From the NCBI GenBank assembly GCA_900450595.1, contig UGGS01000001.1:2407254-2471253 (forward strand): a stretch of DNA of 64,000 bases. Reading direction: 5' to 3'. Within the stretch, counting starts at the first letter, position 1, and the number at the start of each line of letters is the position of its first letter. This document shows positions 21,962-31,520 of this stretch, piece by piece. The DNA is from [Flavobacterium] thermophilum. Lineage in GTDB: Bacteria; Bacillota; Bacilli; Bacillales; Anoxybacillaceae. The translations under genes were made by a program, and so were the position numbers. The notes below the pieces were generated by a model. It searched no databases and was not told the origin of the DNA. It saw only the letters and a list, made by a program, of their open reading frames with translations.

Positions 21962-22882
21962 CTATCCTTCTTTGTCCCTCATTCCATTCGCCCCATCCGC
22001 ACCGCTCGAACTGAACGAACGCCGAACATCCGCCAATTGCAACGCCAGTTTTTCCAATTCATCAGCGCAAACGATCGCTTCCACAAACCGCTTCGGCAGC
22101 TGGCTGTATCCGATTTCCAGCCCTTTCAGTCCTCCCGCAATGGCTGCAATCGTATCGCTGTCTCCACCCATATTCGCCGCCGAAATGACGACATCTTCGA
22201 ACGAGTCACAACGGAGCAGCCAATGCAGCACCCACCCCATCGTATGGACGACATACCCGTCAGGAGGGTAGGCAGGCGTCACCATAAGCAGCGGCTCATA
22301 ACGGGTATGCTCCACTTCTTTCCGAATCGCCTTGGCGAGCGGCTCTCCTTGAAGCACCCGAAAGGCGACGCGGTTGTAAATCAGGCACGCCTCTGTCGCC
22401 CGTTCGTCCGCATGCGTCATGCGGGAATGCAAAGCCGTTATTTCTTCCATCTTCTCTTGGTCCGCATATGCCAGCGCGATCGGCAAACAGCGCATCAGTG
22501 ACCCATTGCCTGCACATCTTCCCCCTAACTCCTCGCAAGCCTGCACCGCGGCCGCAAACCAGTCGCCCTGATACCGCCTCAACACCGTGCGGATGATGAT
22601 GCCGACATCGGGCGGGTCAGTCTCGTACCACCGCCAAAACTCTTCGCCAATGTCATGAATCGGGCATGTCGGATCGCGAATAATCCCCCGCGCCACCGCG
22701 ATCGTCATCGCCGTATCGTCCGTTACTTCCCCGGGCTTCAAGTCAAGGAAACCGCCGCCAATGATGTCCGTCACCTTTCCATACTTACGGCGGACGTCAT
22801 CAGCGCTCATAAACTCCGTCGTCGCCCCAAGCGCATCCCCGATCGCCACCCCAAACAGTCCGCCTTTGATCCGATCCAGCAC
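21962..22882 (-). CDS. ADP-ribosylglycohydrolase family protein
   Basis: This 306-aa protein is a DraG/ARH-family enzyme. The di-metal site residues are in 'GVAIGDALGATTEF', 'GEVTDDTAMTIAVARG' and 'AANMGGDSDTIAAIAGGLKG'. Family members remove ADP-ribose from proteins or nucleic acids (e.g. DraG reactivating nitrogenase reductase); the substrate here is unknown. It is probably co-transcribed with the 129-aa gene that follows. Confidence 0.9.
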   Translation of the reverse strand: MLDRIKGGLFGVAIGDALGATTEFMSADDVRRKYGKVTDIIGGGFLDLKPGEVTDDTAMTIAVARGIIRDPTCPIHDIGEEFWRWYETDPPDVGIIIRTVLRRYQGDWFAAAVQACEELGGRCAGNGSLMRCLPIALAYADQEKMEEITALHSRMTHADERATEACLIYNRVAFRVLQGEPLAKAIRKEVEHTRYEPLLMVTPAYPPDGYVVHTMGWVLHWLLRCDSFEDVVISAANMGGDSDTIAAIAGGLKGLEIGYSQLPKRFVEAIVCADELEKLALQLADVRRSFSSSGADGANGMRDKEG

Positions 22883-22981
22883 CCTGCAGGCTCCCCCCTT
22901 CTCTATGTATGAACGGCCTCAATCGTCAAAACCATCGATTGCGATTCATCGCGGCTGCGCACCGCACTGCCCTAAAGGTCT

Positions 22982-23677
22982 TCAGGCCGACGTGAAGTTG
23001 TTCTCCGGATTCCCGTCCGGATTCGTCCGCTCATAGCCGCCGCCCTGTTCCTCGGTCAAGTTCACATCAGTATTCCCGTCGCCGTCGCGCCAATATCCTT
23101 CAATCCACTGCCCGTCACGCCAATGTCCTTCCACCCAGTGCGGGCGGACATGATGCGTTCCCGGACTTTCGTCTGACTCGACGGCCGCAGCTGCTTCAAG
23201 GGACGCGGAACTGACCAGCTGACTCTGAACATCTGCACCATGGCTTGCGCGGTTCACATCCCCGCCGCTCTCAACCCCATCACCGTAGTCTGCTCCATCG
23301 ATCATGTCGACAATTCCGACGGCCAACATTCCTATCGCCGCCGTTTTGGCGATGCTGGCCAGCCCGTTTTTCACCTTTTGGACGTCATCATCGCGCATCC
23401 CCTCATACACTTCCTTGCCGCTTTCGTATGTATGTTTAGCGGTCTCATATACGCCTTTTGCCGTGCGTGAAATCGACTGGCCGATGCTCTCGATCTCCCT
23501 CTCAATCTTCGCCTCGTCCTTTTGGATAAGGCCGGAAGCCGTATTCCACACGCCGTCGACTGCCTGGCCGAACGTGTCGCCAGCGAACTCAGACGCCTTT
23601 TTCACCCCGTTTCCGACCTCTTTGAGAAAGCGGCTGTCCGCCAGCTCGCCGACTGCGTTTACCGCCCCTCCAATCAA
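22982..23677 (-). CDS. Hypothetical glycine/alanine-rich protein
   Basis: The 231-aa ORF has an amphipathic repetitive N-terminal part ('GNGVKKASEFAGDTFGQAVDGVWNTASGLIQKD'), a short hydrophobic patch ('KTAAIGMLAVGIVDMI') and a C-terminal tail with the repeat 'HWVEGHWRDGQWIEGYWRDG', seen in some Bacillaceae proteins. The frame stays open upstream to about 23763, so the true start may be earlier. Function unknown. Confidence 0.6.
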   Translation of the reverse strand: MIGGAVNAVGELADSRFLKEVGNGVKKASEFAGDTFGQAVDGVWNTASGLIQKDEAKIEREIESIGQSISRTAKGVYETAKHTYESGKEVYEGMRDDDVQKVKNGLASIAKTAAIGMLAVGIVDMIDGADYGDGVESGGDVNRASHGADVQSQLVSSASLEAAAAVESDESPGTHHVRPHWVEGHWRDGQWIEGYWRDGDGNTDVNLTEEQGGGYERTNPDGNPENNFTSA

Positions 23678-23764
23678 TGCCCCTGTTGCCTTCCCTGCTA
23701 ATCTGCCAAGTTCCCTCCATGTCCGTCGATGTAGATGTCCGTTGTTTAATTTCGACCTTTTTCC

Positions 23765-24160
23765 TCAGAACCCTTTTCCTTCTATAAAATTTTTAAGAAC
23801 GAAGACCCAGGACATAGGGACTTCCCAGCATTCCGGTGTTGACTAGTTCACAGATTTTTTCCCATAAATAAACCGCCCTATCATCAGGACGGACTTCCCG
23901 TTGGCATATGGTTCGTTATCCGATGTTCGTTTCCATAGATTCGCCAATCCCTCCTTTTAAAACTGTGTGACATCATCGCTCAACACGGAAAAAAATCAAG
24001 GTGTTATACAAAAAAGAGCGCTTTAGACATTATCGAGAGTTTGGTCATCATGCCGGTGTCGTAAGAAATTCCCGCCTCATACCATGAAAAAAACCTTCTA
24101 TAGGGAAGGTGTATTTGGCATGCCTATCTTTATATATTCTCACGGTCACAGCCTCCAAAG
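23765..24160. other. Intergenic region without a supported gene
   Basis: About 400 bp without a convincing ORF. It contains two short inverted repeats (around 23875-23900 with CCGTCCTGATGATAGGGCGG on the minus strand, and ACCTTCTATAGGGAAGGT near 24091), but no motif I can assign. Confidence 0.4.
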
Positions 24161-24166
24161 ATGAAA

Positions 24167-24203
24167 AGTGAAGCCTTGGAGCTACTCGCTCCAAGGCTTC
24201 ACT
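24167..24203 (-). terminator. Strong terminator of the 90-aa gene
   Basis: AGTGAAGCCTTGGAGC-loop-GCTCCAAGGCTTCACT: a perfect 16-bp stem followed by CTTTTCATCTTT on the minus strand. Confidence 0.8.
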
Positions 24204-24236
24204 TGATGGCTATGGGGACAGCCTCTTTTCGCACTC

Positions 24237-24509
24237 TTATCCTCCCATAACACGAGCTAAATAATAATAAAAACTCCAAAGACCTAAAGAACTAAGGCTA
24301 CTTAACAAGACAGCAAGCGATAAAAATAGGCTAGCATTGGATTCCTTTCTATAACGAACCAGAAACATAATGGACAGGATGATACCAGCAACGAAAAAGG
24401 GGAGCCATACTAGCCATAAAGAACCGAAGGGGAACCCAGTATCTATGAGGTAACCCACTATAAAAACAAGATTGACGAATAAAATTACAGGAAGAATTAT
24501 TTTCTTCAT
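24237..24509 (-). CDS. Small membrane protein (90 aa)
   Basis: Three predicted transmembrane helices: 'ILPVILFVNLVFIVGYLI', 'LWLVWLPFFVAGIILSIMFLV' and 'LFLSLAVLLSSLSSLGLW'. AGAGGTG precedes the ATG by 9 nt and a strong terminator follows. No family was recognised. Confidence 0.65.
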   Translation of the reverse strand: MKKIILPVILFVNLVFIVGYLIDTGFPFGSLWLVWLPFFVAGIILSIMFLVRYRKESNASLFLSLAVLLSSLSSLGLWSFYYYLARVMGG

Positions 24510-24628
24510 TTACATTTTCACCTCTTTCTATCCTGAAAACACCATTTAAGACAAAAAACGGAGCCCACCTAGCCTTCGGAATCGGATTCCAAAGGAAGGT
24601 ATTTCAGTATATATATGGTTAATAAGTG

Positions 24629-25849
24629 CTATGCACTCGTTTTTTCTAGTTTCACTTCGTACCCTAACCCCTCTAATCGTTTCACCGTTTGACGCACGAT
24701 GCTCGCTTCTCGCTGCCGATCCCAGTAGTCGGCTCCCAACTCTCTATACGGTTCCTTTCGAGTTAAGATGTAATAGATCATTTCTAAAATCGTTCTCCCG
24801 ACCGCGACACTCGCTCGATTCGCTCCTCTTCGTTTGGCGATCCGATGATACTTGGCCGATAGGTACGTGTTCTTCGTTCGGGCGGCGGCACGGGCGCATT
24901 CCACGAGGCACGACCTTAGCTTCTTGTTCCCTTTCCTCGTTCGACCTGACAACCGTTTCCCTGCACTCTCATGATTCCCGGGAGCCATTCCGGCCCATGA
25001 GGCCAAGTGCGCGGCGGTAGGGAACCGGCTCATGTCCGTCCCGATTTCCGCTACAATTTGTTCCGCGCTTTGCCGCCCCACTCCCGGGATCGTATCGATG
25101 AGCTCCAGCGCTTCATGAAAAGGGCTCGTTCGTTCCTCGATTTCCCGATCCAACCGGGCAATCGCTTCATCTAAATACTCCACATGACGCCATTGCTCGG
25201 CCAGCATCATGCGTTGATGCGGCCCCATCACTCCTTTCAATGCGCGCCGGAGCTCTTCCGTTTTTTGTTTCAGCCGCCCTTTGGCGAGCTGGGCGAGGGC
25301 CGCCGGATCGTCTTTTCCTTCGATAAGGGCGCGAATGATGAGCCGGGCCGACATCCCGTTGATGTCGGATACGACCGAAGAAAGCTTGATATTGGCTCCT
25401 TCCAGCACTTTTTGGATGCGGTTGAGCTCCCGTGCCCGTTCCTCGATCAAACTGCGCCGATAACGGACCAGTTCCCGGAGCTCCCGCTGAGCTCGATGAG
25501 GGATGTAACTCCCTTTTAGCAATCCATGGCGAAGCAAGTCCGCGATCCATTCAGCATCTTTGACATCGGTCTTTCGCCCAGGAACCGCTTTGATGTGTTG
25601 GGCATTGACGACAAGCACTTCGATCGGCTCTGCTTCGAGGAGATTATACACCGGCTTCCAATATACGCCCGTCGACTCCATGGCAACGTGCGTCACCTTT
25701 TTTTCTTTCAGCCAATCCACCAACTCCTCGAGATCGTCGGTCAGCGTACCAAACGTGCGAATCTCTTTTCCTTCAGGGGTAAGGGCGCAAGCCGTAATCG
25801 ATTGCTTATGCACGTCCAATCCGCAACAGCGTTCATACAAGACGCGCAT
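24629..25849 (-). CDS. IS110 family transposase (bridge-RNA recombinase)
   Basis: The 406-aa protein carries the N-terminal DEDD RuvC-like domain ('CCGLDVHKQSITACAL', 'VAMESTGVYWKPVYNLL', 'GRKTDVKDAEWIADLLRHG') and the C-terminal Tnp_20 domain with the catalytic Ser region ('HLASWAGMAPGNHESAGKR'). The start MRVLYERC at 25849 has GGGAGGGAG upstream; the longer upstream frame lies in the leader. It is complete and looks active. IS110 recombinases pair with a bridge RNA whose two loops specify target and donor. Confidence 0.92.
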   Translation of the reverse strand: MRVLYERCCGLDVHKQSITACALTPEGKEIRTFGTLTDDLEELVDWLKEKKVTHVAMESTGVYWKPVYNLLEAEPIEVLVVNAQHIKAVPGRKTDVKDAEWIADLLRHGLLKGSYIPHRAQRELRELVRYRRSLIEERARELNRIQKVLEGANIKLSSVVSDINGMSARLIIRALIEGKDDPAALAQLAKGRLKQKTEELRRALKGVMGPHQRMMLAEQWRHVEYLDEAIARLDREIEERTSPFHEALELIDTIPGVGRQSAEQIVAEIGTDMSRFPTAAHLASWAGMAPGNHESAGKRLSGRTRKGNKKLRSCLVECARAAARTKNTYLSAKYHRIAKRRGANRASVAVGRTILEMIYYILTRKEPYRELGADYWDRQREASIVRQTVKRLEGLGYEVKLEKTSA

Positions 25850-26080
25850 CGGTCTCCCTCCCTGCTTCGTTCTCAAAAACAGCTGGTGCAGCAGCCTTTG
25901 TTCAAGCATTCTATCCTGCGTGCTTCCCTCAAGGGAGCGACATTCCGTAGTGTACCAGACTACTGGGGTCCGTCTATATATCGGACTTTTACGTACCATA
26001 GATACAACGACCTCATGACCCCAGCTGCAAGGAGACCATTCGACAGAAGGTTGTTTTCATCCTTCCGATGGTGACGAAAT
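25850..26080 (-). ncRNA. Candidate IS110 bridge RNA leader
   Basis: The ~230 nt upstream of the transposase ORF on the minus strand is non-coding and foldable: TGGGGTC (near 26020) can pair with GACCCCA (near 25965), and GCTCCCTTGAGGGAAGC forms a small hairpin near 25930. IS110-group elements encode the bridge RNA in this position. The placement is by family knowledge; the loops were not resolved. Confidence 0.4.
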
Positions 26081-26390
26081 TTTTTTGTCATGGGAGTCTA
26101 ACAGCCGACTTCCCTCCTCGATAGGCCAGCGCTACCTTCCATCTCTGCACCGTGTTGCGCCCTCTCCTCACCCCGGCCTAATTCCACTAGTCTGTATGCC
26201 CGTCAGCCAAACCCCACCGCCCCTAGCGCTTTCGTTCCTTATGCATCACCTTGGCGCCCGACTCTGTCCCTTGTTAACCAAAATCACCCTCACGATGTAC
26301 ATCTTATTTCGTCACACCGCCGTTATGCCTAGGATCAACCATGCAAAAATATTCAGCCATAAACAAAGATGTCCGCTGTTGAAGTGCGGT

Positions 26391-26729
26391 TTACATTTTC
26401 TCCAGTTCGTCCAAAGAAAGATACCTGACGGGATTTTGTCCCTTGAATCTTCTCGCTATTTCACTTTCCTTCCGTCGCAACTTCTGCAGAATTTCTACTG
26501 GAGCCTCTACGCCCTCAAACCGCCTTTTTTTCTGACCTTTTTCCTCGATAGTTTCCCACTTTTCAGGACGAAAAGCACAAACGATTTTTCCATGATTGAT
26601 CCCTACTACATACTGGATATACGGGAACCTCCGTTCGCTTATCAGCCAGTTTCCACGTATCGCTTCATAGTAGTCTTTTCCCTCTGCCAATGTATGATGG
26701 ATTTTTACCAGCACTATTTCTTCCTTCAC
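26391..26729 (-). CDS. Hypothetical protein (112 aa)
   Basis: The GTG start at 26729 is preceded by GGGAGGAGAAGG. The protein runs 'LVKIHHTLAEGKDYYEAIRGNW', 'YVVGINHGKIVCAFRPEKWET' and 'RRFKGQNPVRYLSLDELEKM'. The order (short strand, 'YEAIRGNWLIS', 'V-I-G-K-I-V--F-P--W', basic tail) resembles small beta-barrel domains found with restriction or defence proteins, but I cannot name the family. No operon partner is apparent. Confidence 0.5.
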   Translation of the reverse strand: MKEEIVLVKIHHTLAEGKDYYEAIRGNWLISERRFPYIQYVVGINHGKIVCAFRPEKWETIEEKGQKKRRFEGVEAPVEILQKLRRKESEIARRFKGQNPVRYLSLDELEKM

Positions 26730-26896
26730 GTCCTTCTCCTCCCTTTGTCCGTTGATACACACCGCTGTGCGCTGAAGAAACATGTCCAGTCATAAGACGA
26801 CTGCACCTGTCTCGGACCTTTGGCCTTGATTGATGGGTTCGGGTATGTACTCATTACCCGTTTCGTTACAGTCGTTTATCGTGGGCATCCCCTCTT

Positions 26897-27199
26897 GCCA
26901 GCAGCGTTTTTCAGGTAAACATTGACTTGCTTCTGCGTCCAGTTAACGGGATTGCCTCGCCCATGCAAAATCATTTCCAGCTGATATTGCTTCCCCCATC
27001 ATCAACCTTATGCCCTCCTTCCCCGCTGAAGACTCTCTGTTCATTTCACCCCAAACGTCGGCCTTTTCCAGTGCACCGCAGCGCAATCGGCCATGAAAAG
27101 TGAAAAGAAATTCATGCCATTTATAACCGATTCTATATACCCTCAAAAAATCCTTTTTATTCCACGAATTCATCAAAACCTATGACAATGGAAACGGCA
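26897..27199. repeat. Direct repeat, left copy (~300 bp)
   Basis: This 303-bp segment is repeated in the same orientation at 56149-56447 with about 95% identity by eye and a 4-bp indel near 27014. Both copies start GCCAGC-R-GCGTTTTTCAGG and end GACAATGGAAACGGCA; flanks outside differ. Minus-strand translation gives 'QYQLEMILHGRGNPVNWTQK', probably a relic of a coding sequence. The two copies bracket the accessory island. Confidence 0.8.
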
Positions 27200-27232
27200 A
27201 AATTTCGGGCGGTGACAGGCACCAAACATGAT

Positions 27233-28369
27233 TCACCGGCCTTCTAGGCGCCGAATGAAATGTTCTGCTTTGCGGACACCGAGATGATTGCCTTGTCGGC
27301 AACGTTCATCGAGTTCCTGGCGCCCATTCGAAAGAAGCTCGTCGTACACCGCTTCCCAATACCGGACTTCCAAGAGTGATGGTAAAGTTCGGTATACTCC
27401 CGAAGCTCCCGGAGATGATGGGCGTGGCAAAGGGCATGGCTCGCCTGCGTATACATCGGGTATACGGCATACGCATCATGCACCATCGTTCCTTTGTACC
27501 GCGGCAAAATCCCGATGTCATCCGCCGCTTGTTTGCCACGCAAGCGATGAATCCCGTATCGGGTTTCCTTGGAAGTGGAAGCGACGTGCACCCATTGTTT
27601 CGTTCCTTTCACACGCAGGCTCGTTTCATCGACGTGCAGCGTGCTCGGGGTGAGCAGCGCGGCTTCGATTTCTTCAATCGCGGCTTCTGCCACAGGCTGC
27701 CACCGTCTCGTCATGTTCACTGCCTGCACTCATCGAATGGCCAGTGAGCGCTTTGACCATCTCCGTGACACGCTCGCACGGGATCAACTGCGCGTGATTC
27801 CAGTATAAAATAAGGGAAGTGATAGCTGGACCGTACTGGACATGATTCGTGACATAAAAAGGGAACTCCGCCTGCTGGACAAGTCGGCATTCAGGACAAC
27901 GCTTGATTTCCCGCTCGTGTTGAGTGACTTCCATGCGAACCACTGGGAAGTCGAACACTTGGCGAATGTCTACTTGAAGTGGATCGATATGTTCTAACGA
28001 GTGGCCACATCCTTTGCATTGGGTCACACGGTGAAGGACTCGATGGTCAGGATTCGGTGATGGTCGAAGCGTCGTTCCTTGGTGCCCTGGCTGTCCTCCC
28101 GGCCGTTTCTCCGACGGTGGGCGAGAAGGAGATTTCGCCCCAAACCGGTCAGAGGACGGCGGAAAATGACTATTCGTACTGTTTTTTTTCGTACGGGCTT
28201 CTAATTCTGCAATACGTGCTTTCCATTGCTGGTTTTCTTGTCTTAACTGTTTATTTTCGTTGATGAGTTTTTCGATGGTCTGGGCTTGACGTTCGATGTT
28301 TGCCACCATGCTTTCGAGTGTGAAGACCGCTTCTTGGAAGCCAAAAGCAACATTTGCCATTGTGTTCAC
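27233..28369 (-). pseudogene. IS66 family transposase, frameshifted and truncated
   Basis: The N-terminal part (27674-28369) has the coiled coil ('IERQAQTIEKLINENKQLRQ'), 'KKNSTNSHFPPSSDRF', the proline-rich linker 'KRPGGQPGHQGTTLRP' and the zinc-binding 'CKGCG...CPEC'. A frameshift near 27725 leads to 'RRWQPVAEAAIEEIEAALL...LHVDETSLRVKGTKQWVH' in another frame. A second shift near 27375 ends in 'EAVYDELLSNGRQELDERC'. The last ~100 residues with the final catalytic Glu are missing. It resembles single-ORF IS66 elements such as ISBst12. It is inactive. Confidence 0.85.
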
Positions 28370-28485
28370 CTCCCATGTCTATGATGGTAATTCGTATAGA
28401 CAAGGAAGGTACGAACAAACCGGCTCTCGTAAATTTTTTCTATGTACGGGCTGAATAGTTACCCGCAAACTCTGACTGCATCTTG

Positions 28486-28767
28486 TTAATATCGCCTTAA
28501 TCTCGGAAACTCCTTTCCGTTCACAAACAAATAATATTTTCGCACCGCATTTTGATAAGCATTATGATATAGCTTATCATTAAGCCTTTCTTGAATTTGC
28601 AGCAACAAATGATACATGGCTTCATCATTTTTCACAATATCATCTAAATTGACGTTCAGCTCTCGTTCGACCCTTAAAGCCTTTGCTACTCTTGAATGAA
28701 CTGCTTTCACTTTGCTTTTTATATTGCTGTCGTTCATTAAGAATCTTCGAAACTCTTCTTCTCTCAT
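28486..28767 (-). CDS. Small hypothetical protein (93 aa)
   Basis: A helical protein (MREEEFRRFLMNDSNIKSKV... ending FVNGKEFPRLRRY), with GGGAGGAG 9 nt before the ATG. It lies between the IS66 relic and a terminator-like hairpin at 28812-28838. The RBS supports translation. No family was recognised. Confidence 0.55.
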   Translation of the reverse strand: MREEEFRRFLMNDSNIKSKVKAVHSRVAKALRVERELNVNLDDIVKNDEAMYHLLLQIQERLNDKLYHNAYQNAVRKYYLFVNGKEFPRLRRY

Positions 28768-28811
28768 TCTACACTCCTCCCTTCTTTATTTAGAATATTA
28801 TCACAAAAAAC

Positions 28812-28838
28812 AGCAGCCTGATTTAGCAAATTGCTGCT
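28812..28838 (-). terminator. Terminator left over from a lost minus-strand gene
   Basis: AGCAGC-AATTTGCTAAATCAG-GCTGCT followed by GTTTTTTG on the minus strand. Just upstream (about 28858-28965) the minus strand reads 'DQSIARTLKWARKLVIDILL' and stops at TAA, probably the last ~35 codons of a deleted gene. Confidence 0.5.
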
Positions 28839-28944
28839 TAAACATTTCTCTTTATTAAGGTGGGTCAAACGCAATGGCATTTTCTCTTTTCAGCAATATA
28901 TCAATCACTAATTTTCTTGCCCATTTCAATGTTCGTGCAATCGA

Positions 28945-29815
28945 TTGGTCAATGTTTCCCATCTCCGTCGATCTTCGCTTCCTTCGACACAGAAGATCGA
29001 AGGGAAGTATGAACACGGAACGATTGATGTTATTTCACTGAACAATGTAAATGTGGACACCCTTGAAATGGGAAAAGTCCAAGCACAATGTGGCAAGGCA
29101 GCCTATGAATATATTGAAACGGCTGTTCGTTTGGCATTGAATGGAAGCGTATCAGCTTTAGCAACCACACCGATCAATAAAGAATCGCTGAAAGCTGCCA
29201 ATGTTCCTTTTATCGGCCATACAGAGATTTTAGCTGCTTTGACCAACACCGATGATCCGCTGACGATGTTTGAAGTAAGAAATATGCGCATTTTCTTCTT
29301 AACGAGACATCTGTCCTTGAAAGATGCCATCGCTGCCATGACAAAAAAAAAGAGTTTGCGACTATCTCATTCGTTGTGATCAAGCCCTACAACGCTTGGG
29401 AGTAGAAAATCGGAAAATCGCCGTTGCCGCATTAAACCCACATGGTGGAGAAAATGGGCTGTTTGGAAGGGAAGAAATCGATGAGATTCTCCCAGGCATT
29501 CAAATGGCGCAAGAAAAGGGAATCAACGCGATTGGCCCTGTTCCTGCCGATTCAGTATTCCATCATGCTTTAAATGGACGCTATGATGCCGTTCTTTCCC
29601 TTTATCATGACCAAGGTCATATCGCCGCAAAGATGGCCGATTTTGAAAGAACCATTTCGATTACCAATGGACTTCCATTTTTACGCACATCCGTTGACCA
29701 CGGAACCGCGTTCGACATCGCAGGAAAAGGCATTGCAAGCAGCATAAGTATGGAAGAATGCATTAAAGTGGCCGCTAAATACGCTGGACGGTTTCGCTCC
29801 TTACAAACAGCATAA
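28945..29815 (+). pseudogene. pdxA2: PdxA2-like dehydrogenase, 5'-truncated and frameshifted
   Basis: The sequence encodes much of a PdxA/PdxA2 (4-phospho-D-threonate 3-dehydrogenase-type) protein: 'ALATTPINKESLKAANVPFIGHTE', then '[18 protein letters not shown]' and '[15 protein letters not shown]', '[18 protein letters not shown]'. The N-terminal ~100 residues are missing. A run of nine A at 29342-29350 shifts the frame between 'DAIAAMTKK' and '[19 protein letters not shown]'. PdxA2 works with a DUF1537 kinase in D-threonate/erythronate-type catabolism; the MFS fragment that follows fits such a locus. Confidence 0.85.
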
Positions 29816-29926
29816 ACCGTCCAGCTGACCGAAAGCAATCGGGCAGTAGTTTTGTCCGTATTGCTTTCCATCACACGCTATTTGAAAGCGGTCGCGAAAA
29901 AATCTTCATGTAAAATGGGGGAGTAC

Positions 29927-30152
29927 GATGAAATCAACATGAGCAAGAATCATTCCTGTCGCCTTTATCATGTACATGCTTGCGTATATGGATCGTATTA
30001 ACATAGGTGTGTTGATGCCTTATATACAGGAAGATTTAAATATTTCTTCTTCTGCAGCTGGAGATATCGCTGGAATCTTCTTCATTGGATATTTATTATT
30101 GCAAATCCCTGGGGGCATCTTAGCCACAAAATGGTCAGCCAAAAAGTTTATT
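29927..30152 (+). pseudogene. MFS transporter N-terminal fragment
   Basis: The frame gives 'IIPVAFIMYMLAYMDRINIGVLMPYIQEDL' and 'GIFFIGYLLLQIPGGILATKWSAKKF', the first two transmembrane helices of an anion:cation-symporter-type MFS protein. A TGA follows the fourth codon and the IS701 element at 30153 cuts the gene off. It was probably the permease of the pdxA2 locus. Confidence 0.8.
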
Positions 30153-31520
30153 CTGTAGATGAGCAAATTCACTTACATAAATTGACAACTAAACAAAAAA
30201 GGAGACATGAACCCGATTCCTTGGTTAGAATAGATGTACCACCAACTATCCACAAGGAGGTTCATGTCTCATGAATAAATTAGCACATCACCAAGGAATC
30301 CACAAGTTTTTCTTCACGCTGGGGTTGACGCTGCAGCTTTCCAAACCGGTCATCAAGCATCTCATTCATATCGTCGATGCCTTGACCACCAAGGGATTCT
30401 CGGGAACATTGACTGATATTCATTACTGGAGCTTTCATCCGAATCATCGAACGACGCTCAGTCACTTTTTCACGAAAAGCCCTTGGAACGAGGAAAGGCT
30501 GCTTGGGAAGCTTCAAGAGTGGATCCTTTCCCAGGTCGAACGACTGGCCAAACGGAAGAATCAACCCCTTTTTGTTTCGATTGATGATACGATTTGCCAA
30601 AAAACGAAGCCTTCGTCACGGGCTGTGCACGCCATTCAAGGGTGCGACTGGCACTACTCGCATAAAGATCATCAATCGGTCTGGGGGCATTCGCTCGTTT
30701 GGCTGATGGTGCACACCTTCACGCAGGCGTTCCCATTTGCGTTCCGCCTGTATGACAAGAAAGCGGGAAAAAGCAAGATCGACCTGGCGATCGAGATGCT
30801 TTCCTCGCTCAAGGTGAAGCGGGCTCAGCCGGTGTATGTGCTCATGGATTCGTGGTATCCGTCCAAAAAGCTCATTGAAGCCTGCTTGAAACAGGGATTC
30901 CATGTCATCGCGATGCTCAAGACGAACCGGATTCTCTACCCGAAAGGCATCGCCATCCAAGCCAAGCAGTTCGCCCGCTATATCGAGTCCAAAGACACCC
31001 GCCTCGTCACGGTGGGGCAGGAGCGTTATCGCGTGTATCGCTATGAGGGGGCCATCCATGGCCTCGATGACGCGGTGGTGCTGCTGGCTTGGAAGGCGGA
31101 TCAGCCGATGGCGCCGGAACATCTTCATTGCATCTTGAGCACCGACCGGGAACTCGGGGACGAAGACATCTTGCGTTACTACGCCCAGCGCTGGACGATC
31201 GAGTGCTTTTTCCGGCAGGCGAAAGATCAACTGAAGCTGGATGGATACCGCGTTCGCCACATTCGGGCGGTGAAACGGTATTGGGCGGTGGTGCTGTTGG
31301 CCTGTGTGTACAGCATCGCCGAATCCCGACAAAACCTCTCCACCGGGCTGGAGCTTCTTCGGTCGCGGAAAGACCACAGCGTCGTCGAGTTCATTTATGA
31401 CGCTGCAAAGCAAGATATTCCCATTGATGTGATCAAAAAACAGCTCCGTATCGCGTAAGGGGTACCCTGTTTGTCTCTCTAACCATGGAAATTATTGTAA
31501 TGAAAAATGCTCATCTACAG
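30153..31520 (+). mobile_element. IS701-like insertion sequence
   Basis: 1368 bp with terminal inverted repeats starting CTGTAGATGAGCA on both sides (left 30153, right end 31520). TATT at 30149-30152 and 31521-31524 fits the 4-bp duplication of this family. The left flank is an MFS gene and the right flank the 3' end of an Hsp70 gene, so either both were already fused or the element mediated a deletion. Confidence 0.88.
30271..31458 (+). CDS. IS701-like DDE transposase
   Basis: The 395-aa protein is intact. DDE residues are placed in 'FVSIDDTICQKTK', 'YVLMDSWYPSKK' and 'RYYAQRWTIECFFRQAKDQL' (Y-x2-R-x3-E signature). CAAGGAGG precedes the ATG. Nothing suggests inactivation. Confidence 0.9.
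   Translation: MNKLAHHQGIHKFFFTLGLTLQLSKPVIKHLIHIVDALTTKGFSGTLTDIHYWSFHPNHRTTLSHFFTKSPWNEERLLGKLQEWILSQVERLAKRKNQPLFVSIDDTICQKTKPSSRAVHAIQGCDWHYSHKDHQSVWGHSLVWLMVHTFTQAFPFAFRLYDKKAGKSKIDLAIEMLSSLKVKRAQPVYVLMDSWYPSKKLIEACLKQGFHVIAMLKTNRILYPKGIAIQAKQFARYIESKDTRLVTVGQERYRVYRYEGAIHGLDDAVVLLAWKADQPMAPEHLHCILSTDRELGDEDILRYYAQRWTIECFFRQAKDQLKLDGYRVRHIRAVKRYWAVVLLACVYSIAESRQNLSTGLELLRSRKDHSVVEFIYDAAKQDIPIDVIKKQLRIA

Larger units (their letters stand above)
24600..26080 (-). mobile_element. IS110-family element (approximate limits)
   Basis: A full IS110-type transposase with a ~230-bp structured leader on its 5' side. IS110 elements lack clear inverted repeats and make no long duplication, so the ends cannot be fixed from one copy. 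Confidence 0.65.
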
